Assembly (NCBI GenBank): GCA_025363575.1
Contig: JANYDM010000097.1
Coordinates: 1-21,594 of the forward strand
Source: Betaproteobacteria bacterium
GTDB lineage: Bacteria > Pseudomonadota > Gammaproteobacteria > Burkholderiales > SG8-41
Direction of reading: 5' to 3'
DNA: 21,594 bases
Position 1 is the first letter of the stretch; each line of letters opens with the position of its first letter. The position numbers and the translations under genes are program-made. This document shows positions 1 through 6,076 of the stretch, in pieces. The notes below the pieces were generated by a model. That model was not told the DNA's origin. It was given only the letters and a program-made list of their open reading frames with translations, and did no database searches.

Positions 1-435
1 TACCCGAGCCCGGCGTTTCGCACGCCCGAATACGATGGCAAGCCCAAGGTCCGCAGCACGCAGTACTTCACAGCATACGGCGCGGCCACGCGCGGTTATC
101 CGCTGCTGCGCGCATCAGTGCCGATGCCGGACGACACCGACCCGCCGGAGGTGCTCGACCTCATGCATCGCGTGACCATTATTCCGATGGTGCGGCGCAC
201 GCTGTTCGGCCCGCGCATCACGGTGTTCACGAAGGATGGCAAAAGCTATACGAAGGAAGGCACCGGGCGCGAATTCATTTTCGATTTCGAGGGGCTGGTC
301 AAGCGCATGGCGCCCACGACTGCCGGCATGCCGATTGCCGCCGCGCAGTTCGCGCAACTCGTCGATGCGTGCCGCAATCTCGAACGTCTCGACAAGGCGG
401 CCGACAAGCTGATCAAGCTCACAATACCTGCGTGA
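1..435 (+). CDS. MmgE/PrpD family protein, C-terminal part (cut by window start)
   Basis: The frame is open from base 1 to a TGA at 433-435, so this is the 3' end of a longer gene. The 144 visible residues resemble the C-terminal domain of the MmgE/PrpD (2-methylcitrate dehydratase-like) family. They contain a strand pair around TVFTKDGKSYTKE, followed by a helical end (FAQLVDACRNLERLDKAAD) like the family's closing segment. Family members dehydrate or isomerise tricarboxylic or related hydroxyacids, but the substrate here cannot be told. The N-terminal catalytic domain lies outside the window. It converges with a Bug receptor gene and shares a terminator with it. MmgE/PrpD genes are often found beside Bug genes in Burkholderiales, which fits. 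The family call is by resemblance of the C-terminal end only. Confidence 0.7.
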   Translation, partial: YPSPAFRTPEYDGKPKVRSTQYFTAYGAATRGYPLLRASVPMPDDTDPPEVLDLMHRVTIIPMVRRTLFGPRITVFTKDGKSYTKEGTGREFIFDFEGLVKRMAPTTAGMPIAAAQFAQLVDACRNLERLDKAADKLIKLTIPA

Positions 436-445
436 GTGCTACTGT

Positions 446-506
446 CTCAAAATAGTTTCAAAAAACTCCCTCGCCCCGCGGTAGAGGGGCGAGGGAGTGT
501 TTTGAG
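446..506. terminator. Bidirectional intrinsic terminator between convergent genes
   Basis: A perfect 13-bp stem (ACTCCCTCGCCCC at 465-477 with its complement at 486-498) encloses an 8-nt loop. It is flanked by A-rich sequence on the left and TTTT on the right (CTCAAAA 446-452 pairs with TTTTGAG 500-506). It therefore reads as a terminator on both strands and serves both the MmgE/PrpD-like gene (ends 435) and the minus-strand Bug gene (ends 518). Confidence 0.9.
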
Positions 507-517
507 TCGTCTTCCTT

Positions 518-1516
518 CTAGTCGGCAGTGATGCCGGCGTCCTTCACCACCTTCGCCCAATACTTGAGTTCCGCTTCGAGATAGGTCGCGAAGTATTCGG
601 GCATGCTGCCGGTCGGCTCGAATCCGTTTTTCAACAACTGTTCTTTCACTTCGGGCAGGCGCAGGATTTCGACGATCGCGGCGTTCAATTTATCGACGCT
701 GTCGCGCGGCGTGCCGGCGGGTGCGACGAGGCCCAGCCAGTTGCGTATTTCGAATCCCGGCAATCCGCCGGATTCCGCGATGGAGGGCAATCCCGGCGCC
801 ATAGGCGAAGGTGCGCTGCTCGCGACGCCGAGCGCGACCAGTCGGCCCGACATTACATGCGGCATCACGACCGGCACGCCGATCAGCATGACCTGCAAAG
901 TGCCGCCGATCAGGTCGACGACGGCGGGCGCCGCGCCCTTATAGGGAATGTGCCGGATGTTCACGTGCGCCGCGCGGTTGAAGATTTCCATCGCGAGATG
1001 ACTGGCCGACCCGTTGCCCGGCGTGCCGTAGGTCAGCTCGCCGGGTCTTCTTTTGGCGAGCGCGATCAATTCTTTGACGGTCTTCACCTGCAACGACGGA
1101 TGCACGACCATCATGCTGGTCAGGTTTGCCGTGAGCGTGACCGGCGCAAAATCCTTGAGCGTATCGAAGCGCACCTTGGTCAGACTGGGATTGACGGTGA
1201 GGATGCCCTGCGTCGCCAGCATCAGCGTGTAGCCATCGGGCGGCGCTTTGGCCGCGAGCTCGGCGCCAATGTTGCCGCCGGCGCCGGGACGATTGTCGAT
1301 GACGACCGGCTGGCCCCGGCGTTCGGTGAGCTTCTGGCCGATCGAGCGCGCGAGCACGTCGGTCGGTCCACCGGCGGCGAATGGCACGATCAGACGTATC
1401 TGCTTGTTCGGATAAATTGCGGCAGGATTTTGCGCGGGCACATCGGTTGCAATCAACGCCAACCCTATTGCGCGCACGAAGACGCGCTGCGTATGCAAGC
1501 GAAGCTCACTCGCCAC
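518..1516 (-). CDS. Bug-family (TTT) periplasmic solute-binding protein
   Basis: This is a tripartite tricarboxylate transporter receptor-type protein that binds a small carboxylated ligand in the periplasm. Family hallmarks are visible: IRLIVPFAAGGPTDVLAR near the N terminus, VVIDNRPGAGGNIGAE, AAKAPPDGYTL, HIPYKGAAPAVVDLIGG and the C-terminal VNKLNAAI-type helix region. The chosen GTG start (1514-1516) gives 332 aa, the usual family length. It overlaps the stop of the upstream Bug gene by 11 bases, which implies translational coupling. An in-frame TTG a few codons later is possible, and the reading frame stays open to 1579. The signal peptide (VRAIGLALIATDVPAQ) is short and weakly hydrophobic for this family. 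The ligand is unknown and no TctA/TctB gene is nearby. Confidence 0.88.
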   Translation of the reverse strand: MASELRLHTQRVFVRAIGLALIATDVPAQNPAAIYPNKQIRLIVPFAAGGPTDVLARSIGQKLTERRGQPVVIDNRPGAGGNIGAELAAKAPPDGYTLMLATQGILTVNPSLTKVRFDTLKDFAPVTLTANLTSMMVVHPSLQVKTVKELIALAKRRPGELTYGTPGNGSASHLAMEIFNRAAHVNIRHIPYKGAAPAVVDLIGGTLQVMLIGVPVVMPHVMSGRLVALGVASSAPSPMAPGLPSIAESGGLPGFEIRNWLGLVAPAGTPRDSVDKLNAAIVEILRLPEVKEQLLKNGFEPTGSMPEYFATYLEAELKYWAKVVKDAGITAD

Positions 1517-2531
1517 GAATGCCCGTCGCCTTGATGAGCTTCGTCCACTTGACCGTTTCTGCCTGCATGTACGCAGCAAATTGTTCCGGCGTGCGGTTAT
1601 CGACGTCGAAGCCCTGGCGAGTAAATTCGTTTTTCACGCTCGGCTGGTTCAGCGCGCGATTGATCTCGGCGTTGAGCTTCGCGAGGATTTCCTGCGGCGT
1701 TTTCGCAGGCGCGTAAATGGCGAACCACTGGGCGACTTCGAATCCGGGCAGCCCGGATTCGGCGACCGTGGGAACGTTAGGCGTGGCGGCCGAGCGTTGC
1801 AAGCTCGTGATGGCGAGAGCCTTGAGCCTGCCGGTCGCAACGTGCGGCAACGATGTCGCGACCGCGCCAATCAGCAACTGCACGTGACCGCCCAGCACTT
1901 CGATGATCCCCGGGCCGGCGCCCTTATACGGAATATGCGCGAGCTTGATGCCGGCTTCGAGATTGAGCAGCTCGCCCGCCATGTGCGACGACGTGCCGCT
2001 GCCGTTCGACGCATAACTGAGCTGGCCCGGCTTGCCGCGCGCCAGCTGGATCAACTCCTTCAGGTTCGACGCGGGAACGGACGGATGCGCGACGATAATA
2101 TTTGGAGTTGCCATCAGGATCGCGACCGGCGCGAAATCCCTGACCGTGTCGTACGGCAGGTCGTGTTGCAGTATGGGATTGATCGTGTGCGTGCTGGCCG
2201 TGCCGTGCACGAGCGTGTACCCGTCGGGCGGCGACCTCGCTGCCATCTGCAAGCCGATCGCGCCGCTGGCGCCGGCGCGATTGTCGATGATCGCCGGCTG
2301 GCCCCAGGCTTCCGTCAATTTCTGGCCGACGACGCGCATGATCGCATCGCCCGATCCGCCCGGTGAAAAGGGGACGATCAAGCGGATGGGCTTCGACGGA
2401 TAAGTCTGCACCTGCGCCGTCGTTATCGCCGCTGGTGCGACCGAGGCGCCGCTGCAAAGCGCAGTCAAGATGGCGGCAACCAGACGCGTGCGCATCGTTT
2501 CTGGACATCGACTTGATCCCGTTTTTACCAT
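1506..2531 (-). CDS. Bug-family (TTT) periplasmic solute-binding protein
   Basis: A second Bug receptor, upstream of and overlapping the previous one. Motifs include IRLIVPFSPGGSGDAIMR, IIDNRAGASGAIGLQ, AARSPPDGYTLVHG, HIPYKGAGPGIIEVLGG and VAESGLPGFEVAQW. The ATG at 2531 was chosen because GAGG lies 9 nt upstream. An ATG at 2495 gives a more compact signal peptide (MRTRLVAAILTALCSG) but has no clear ribosome site. Cleavage would fall shortly before QTYPSKP, where mature Bug proteins usually begin. It forms a two-gene operon with the next Bug gene and is divergent from a third across about 108 bases. The ligand cannot be inferred. Confidence 0.9.
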   Translation of the reverse strand: MVKTGSSRCPETMRTRLVAAILTALCSGASVAPAAITTAQVQTYPSKPIRLIVPFSPGGSGDAIMRVVGQKLTEAWGQPAIIDNRAGASGAIGLQMAARSPPDGYTLVHGTASTHTINPILQHDLPYDTVRDFAPVAILMATPNIIVAHPSVPASNLKELIQLARGKPGQLSYASNGSGTSSHMAGELLNLEAGIKLAHIPYKGAGPGIIEVLGGHVQLLIGAVATSLPHVATGRLKALAITSLQRSAATPNVPTVAESGLPGFEVAQWFAIYAPAKTPQEILAKLNAEINRALNQPSVKNEFTRQGFDVDNRTPEQFAAYMQAETVKWTKLIKATGIRGE

Positions 2532-2639
2532 CTGACAAATCCTCGCGCCGCACGGCGATAGTAGAATCCAGGCTCTGGCGGGATGATCAGTGTGACAGAA
2601 TCCGCCGTGCATCGCAGACCCGCAGGGATCGCCAGAACG

Positions 2640-3605
2640 ATGAATACTCCGTTACGAGTCGCAGCACTTTTGCTCGGTTCCGCAGTGACTGCAGGCGCCG
2701 CGGCGCAACCTTATCCGTCGAAGCCCGTGCAGCTGATCGTGCCTTATACGGCGGGCGGCGGCGCCGACGTCGTGATGCGTGCCGTAGCGCAACGGCTCGC
2801 GGAAACCTGGGGCAAAAACGTCGTCGTCGACAATCGCGCGGGCGCGAGCGGCATGATAGGCACTGAGCTAGCCGCCAAGTCCGCGCCCGACGGCTACACC
2901 TTGCTGGGACACACGTCGTCGTATCCCGCGACTGCTGCGATACGCGAGAAACTGCCGTTCGATCCGGCGCGCGCGATCGTGCCGGTTGCCGCGGTTGCCA
3001 AGACGCCGCTCGTGCTGGTCGTGCATCCGTCGGTGCCCGCGCAGTCGGTGAAAGAACTGGTGGCCCTCGCTGAGCAGCGTCCCGGCAAGTTAAATTATTC
3101 ATCGGCCGGCACCGGCGGCAACAATCATTTTGCCGCGTCTTTGTTTGCATCGGCAGCCGGCATCAATCTCACGCATATTCCGTACAAAGGCGTTGCCGAG
3201 GCGGCGATTTCAGTGATGTCGGGTGAAGTGGAAATGTTGTTCGCGAGTTCGCCCGCGGTCAGCCCGCAAATAAAAGCCGGCCGGTTGCGTGCGCTTGCTG
3301 TGACGAGTCTGGAGCCCTCGGCATTGCTGCCGGGCCTGCCGGCTATTGCGCAGTCAGGCGTGCCCGGCTACAGCTATGAACTGTGGTGGGCGATATTTGC
3401 ACCTGCGGGGATTAGCGCGGAGCGCCGCGACTTTATCGCTGCCGCGATCGCGCATAGTCTGGCGAGCGCCGACATGAAAAAATTTCTGAGCGAGCAGAAC
3501 ATCGAGGTCTGGTCGCTGCCGGCAGCACAATTGACCGACTTGTTACCGAGAGAAATCGAGCGCTACCGCAAGGCCGCAAAAGCCGCGGGTATCCTGGCGC
3601 AGTAG
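2640..3605 (+). CDS. Bug-family (TTT) periplasmic solute-binding protein
   Basis: A 321-aa Bug receptor with a classical signal peptide (MNTPLRVAALLLGSAV, cut near AAAQ) followed directly by the mature-start motif PYPSKPVQLIVPYTAGGG. Further family motifs are VVVDNRAGASGMIGTE, AAKSAPDGYTLLGH, SSAGTGGNNHFAA and HIPYKGVAEAAISVMSG. The ATG at 2640 is preferred over the upstream in-frame ATG at 2583 because the signal peptide then starts at its N terminus. Only a weak AGGGA, 11 nt away, is seen upstream. The gene ends 11 bases before the convergent carbamoylase gene, so the two are not co-transcribed. The PYKG stretch continues VAEAAIS instead of the usual GPAIVD, so the ligand pocket may differ from those of the other Bug proteins here. 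Confidence 0.9.
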   Translation: MNTPLRVAALLLGSAVTAGAAAQPYPSKPVQLIVPYTAGGGADVVMRAVAQRLAETWGKNVVVDNRAGASGMIGTELAAKSAPDGYTLLGHTSSYPATAAIREKLPFDPARAIVPVAAVAKTPLVLVVHPSVPAQSVKELVALAEQRPGKLNYSSAGTGGNNHFAASLFASAAGINLTHIPYKGVAEAAISVMSGEVEMLFASSPAVSPQIKAGRLRALAVTSLEPSALLPGLPAIAQSGVPGYSYELWWAIFAPAGISAERRDFIAAAIAHSLASADMKKFLSEQNIEVWSLPAAQLTDLLPREIERYRKAAKAAGILAQ

Positions 3606-3616
3606 AAGTTAACCCG

Positions 3617-4570
3617 TTACGGACCTTGCGCCGGCGTGACTTCCGCGCCGACGCGCTCGACGATCAGTTTGTAGTGCTCGGGCCGGCGGTGCGCCGCGAA
3701 GTTGAACACCGTGCGTTTCAAAACTGCGGCGAGGTCCAGGTCCGCATTGACGCAAATCACTTCGTCTTCCTCGCTCAATGACTGGGCGGCAATCTCGCCC
3801 GTGGGTGCCACGATCAGCGAGTGCCCGAACATGCGGTTGCCGTCTTCGAATCCGCATTTCGCCGATTCGACCAGCCAGATCGCGTTCTGATACGCCATAG
3901 CCTGCGCCGTGATGAGGTGATGGTGCACGCGCAAAGCCGGCGGTTCCGGATAATCGAGGTTTTCGGTCGGCGTATTGAAGCCGAGCGCGACGATGTCGGC
4001 GCCCTGCAGCGCGAGCACGCGGAAGGCCTCGGGCCAGCGCCGGTCGTTGCAGATCAGCATGCCGGCGATAGTGTCCATGAATTTCCAGACGCGAAAGCCG
4101 AGGTTGCCGACTTCGAAGTATTTCTTTTCGAGATGCTGGAATGCGGCCTTGGGCTTGTGCTCGGCATGGCCGGGCAGGTGGATCTTGCGGTACTTGCCGG
4201 CGACCGAGCCGTCTGGCCCCACCAGAATAGAAGTGTTGAAGCGGCGCGTGCGGCCTTCTTCCTGGGTCAACTCCGCGTAGCCGAGATAGAAACCGATGCC
4301 GAGCTTCTTCGCTTCGTCGAACAGGGGCTGCGTCTCGGCCGAGGGGATCGCCGCTTCGTAAAATTTGCGGTCGACCTCAGTCTGGTCTTCGTACCAGTAG
4401 CGCGGAAAAAACGTCGTGAACGCGAGCTCGGGAAACACCACGAACTTTGCCCCCATGGCGTGCGCATCGCGCAGCAGCTTCACCAGCCGCTTGGTGGCCG
4501 ACGTTCGCGTGTCGGCAAGGTTGAGCGGCCCCAGCTGCGCCGCGGCGATTCGCAAGTGTCTAGAACTCAT
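3617..4570 (-). CDS. N-carbamoyl-D-amino-acid hydrolase (nitrilase superfamily)
   Basis: A 317-aa cytoplasmic carbon-nitrogen hydrolase. It very closely resembles the Agrobacterium-type D-carbamoylase, which turns N-carbamoyl-D-amino acids into D-amino acid, CO2 and ammonia. The catalytic triad is visible in its family contexts: Glu48 in VVFPELAFTTFFPR, Lys129 in GKYRKIHLPGH and Cys174 in MLICNDRRWPEA. Other shared stretches are FQHLEKKYFE, GHSLIVAPTGEI and the final FNFAAHRRPEHY. The ATG at 4570 has AGAGG 5 nt upstream. No hydantoinase or racemase gene lies nearby, so it may work on carbamoyl compounds from elsewhere, or on beta-ureido compounds of pyrimidine breakdown, which related enzymes use. 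The call is firm for the family and good for the substrate class. Confidence 0.88.
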   Translation of the reverse strand: MSSRHLRIAAAQLGPLNLADTRTSATKRLVKLLRDAHAMGAKFVVFPELAFTTFFPRYWYEDQTEVDRKFYEAAIPSAETQPLFDEAKKLGIGFYLGYAELTQEEGRTRRFNTSILVGPDGSVAGKYRKIHLPGHAEHKPKAAFQHLEKKYFEVGNLGFRVWKFMDTIAGMLICNDRRWPEAFRVLALQGADIVALGFNTPTENLDYPEPPALRVHHHLITAQAMAYQNAIWLVESAKCGFEDGNRMFGHSLIVAPTGEIAAQSLSEEDEVICVNADLDLAAVLKRTVFNFAAHRRPEHYKLIVERVGAEVTPAQGP

Positions 4571-4590
4571 TTCAACCTCTCAAGCTATTA

Positions 4591-4716
4591 GCCGCAGATA
4601 AACGCAGATAAACGCCGATGAAAATCAAGAATAAGCGGAGATATAACGCGCTGGATTGAGTAGTTTAAAGTTACATCTAACACTTTTTGTTTTTGTTCTT
4701 ATCTGCGTTCATCCGC
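4591..4716. repeat. ATCTGCG-type inverted repeat, left unit
   Basis: The left arm at 4591-4627 carries tandem GCAGATAAAC units and ends in GATGAAAATCA. The right arm at 4699-4716 reads TTATCTGCGTTCATCCGC. Extended to the inner base pairs, the arms match 18 of 20 positions as inverted repeats around an AT-rich 71-base middle (4628-4698). This looks like a dispersed intergenic palindromic repeat, and a related unit lies on the other side of the IS element. No gene was found within it. Confidence 0.75.
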
Positions 4717-4743
4717 GGTGATTTCAACTGATCATTGCAACAC
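4717..4743. repeat. Terminal inverted repeat of the IS30-family element (transposase 3' side)
   Basis: It reads GGTGATTTCAA at the outer end and ATTGCAACAC at the inner end. The transposase stop codon (4732-4734) lies inside it. It pairs with 5917-5943. Confidence 0.82.
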
Positions 4744-5883
4744 TGCTTCCAGCTTATGCGCTGGAGTTTTAAAACCTAATGTTTTACGGGGCCGGGTATT
4801 CAAGGACAATGCGACGTCGTCCAAATAGTTCTGAGAATAACCTGACAGCGGTGTCTTCTTCGGAAAGTACTGGCGCAGCAGTCCGTTGGTATTCTCATTG
4901 CTGCCGCGTTGCCATGGACTATGAGGATCGCAGAAGTAAACCTGGACGTCGGTGGCGATCGTGAATTTCTTGTGGTCGGCCATTTCATGCCCACGGTCCC
5001 AGGTTAACGAACGGCGTAACTGCAGCGGCAGTTTGCAGACGTGTTTGGCGAGCGCCGAGACTACGCTCGCGGTGTCCTTGCCGGATACTTTGACGAGCAT
5101 CACGAACCGCGTTTGGCGCTCAACCAAGGTTGCGATGTATGAATTGCGGCCGCCACAGAGCAGATCGCCTTCCCAGTGCCCGGGCACGGCACGATCTTGC
5201 GCTTCGGCCGGGCGCTCGCGAATCGAGATAGCGTCCACGATCTGGCCGCGCCGCCCATTGGAGCGCACCACGCCATTGGGGCGCCGCAACCGCTTGGCCG
5301 TGCGCAGATGCGCAATCAGCTCCTTCTTCAGCGCGCCGCGCGCCTGCATGAACAGCGTCCGATATATCGTCTCGTGGGAGACATGCATCTCAGAGTCCGT
5401 GGGAAACTCCTGTTTGAGCCAGCCCGCAATCTGCTCCGGCGACCATAGTGCACGAAGCTTGCCGGCCACCAAGTATCGTAACGCGGGCTTGACGGCGAGG
5501 CGACATCGCTTGGGACGGCGCGCTCGTTGCCAGGTTGAGGCCTCGGCCTCACTCGCACGGTATGCGCAGCGCCCGCCATTGCGCGCGAGTTCTCGACTGA
5601 TCGTGCAGACCGGACGTTGCAAACGGGCCGCAATCCGCCTTAAAGAATCCCCTGCTGCGATTCCGCGCGAGATCTCTTCACGTTCATCCATTCGCAGCGC
5701 CCGCAATGCGCGCCGCTGTTTCACCGGCATAATCCCTCCCGTGCCAGCCAGCACATGGTGGACCCGTGCACCCGTCACTTCCAGCGCACGCGCAATATCG
5801 CTCACGCTCTCGCCCGCCTTCCAACGCGACCACAGGTGCGCCTTCTGCTCATGAGACAAACCCACTCTTCCTCTTTTTGCCAT
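4732..5883 (-). CDS. IS30-family transposase
   Basis: A 383-aa DDE transposase that cuts and joins the IS ends. The N-terminal part has helix-turn-helix segments (SVSDIARALEVTGARVHHVL, then DSLRRIAARLQRPVCTISREL), as in IS30 proteins. The catalytic core shows D240 in PGHWEGDLL, D296 in LTWDRGHEM and E330 in QRGSNENTNGLLRQYF, with 33 residues between D and E, as expected. The start at 5883 follows a strong GAGGAGGT ribosome site. There is no frameshift or truncation, so the element may be active. The stop codon falls within the terminal inverted repeat, which is common for compact IS elements. Confidence 0.95.
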   Translation of the reverse strand: MAKRGRVGLSHEQKAHLWSRWKAGESVSDIARALEVTGARVHHVLAGTGGIMPVKQRRALRALRMDEREEISRGIAAGDSLRRIAARLQRPVCTISRELARNGGRCAYRASEAEASTWQRARRPKRCRLAVKPALRYLVAGKLRALWSPEQIAGWLKQEFPTDSEMHVSHETIYRTLFMQARGALKKELIAHLRTAKRLRRPNGVVRSNGRRGQIVDAISIRERPAEAQDRAVPGHWEGDLLCGGRNSYIATLVERQTRFVMLVKVSGKDTASVVSALAKHVCKLPLQLRRSLTWDRGHEMADHKKFTIATDVQVYFCDPHSPWQRGSNENTNGLLRQYFPKKTPLSGYSQNYLDDVALSLNTRPRKTLGFKTPAHKLEAVLQ

Positions 5884-5916
5884 GCGCTTACCTCCTCATC
5901 CATAATTAGACCAGAG

Positions 5917-5943
5917 GTGTTGCATTCACCGATTGAAATCACA
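5917..5943. repeat. Terminal inverted repeat of the IS30-family element (transposase 5' side)
   Basis: It reads GTGTTGCATT at the inner end and TTGAAATCACA at the outer end. It is complementary to 4717-4743 at 21 of the inner 26 positions, with the middle of the repeat diverged. Confidence 0.82.
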
Positions 5944-6060
5944 GCAGATACACGCAGATGAAAATCCAAAACAACGAAGCGAGTGCGCAGGAAAGATTTG
6001 ATCTTATCTGTGTTCATCTGTGTACCCCTCAAGGGGGTATTAAAAAGAATTTATCTGTGG
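5944..6060. repeat. ATCTGCG-type inverted repeat, right unit and remnants
   Basis: GCAGATACACGCAGATGAAAATC (split here as 5944-5959 plus the GAAAATC tail) forms one arm. TTATCTGTGTTCATCTGTGT at 6004-6023 forms the opposite arm across about 38 bases. A further half-arm, TTTATCTGTGG, lies at 6050-6060, and a small hairpin (TACCCC/GGGGTA) at 6023-6039. The opposing arms match 13 of 20 positions, so this unit is more degenerate than the left one. It occupies the whole upstream region of uup. Confidence 0.65.
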
Positions 6061-6076
6061 CTACGAGTTTATTTTT

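Larger units (their letters stand above)
4717..5943. mobile_element. IS30-family insertion sequence, apparently intact
   Basis: A 1,227-base element holding one transposase gene. The ends are inverted: GTGATTTCAA...TGCAACAC at 4718-4743 matches the complement of 5917-5942 at 21 of 26 positions. The pattern TTCAA-N9-GCAACA resembles the IS30 terminus. A GC dinucleotide flanks both sides (4715-4716 and 5944-5945), consistent with the 2-bp target duplication typical of IS30. The ends were set by that match and could be off by one or two bases. The element splits a palindromic repeat. Confidence 0.88.

Noticed and set aside
4591..6060. Possible CRISPR array from the repeated ATCTGCG units
   Set aside because: Units alternate in orientation, spacing is uneven (about 71 and 38 bases), copies are degenerate and there are no cas genes. 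They fit palindromic intergenic repeats instead.
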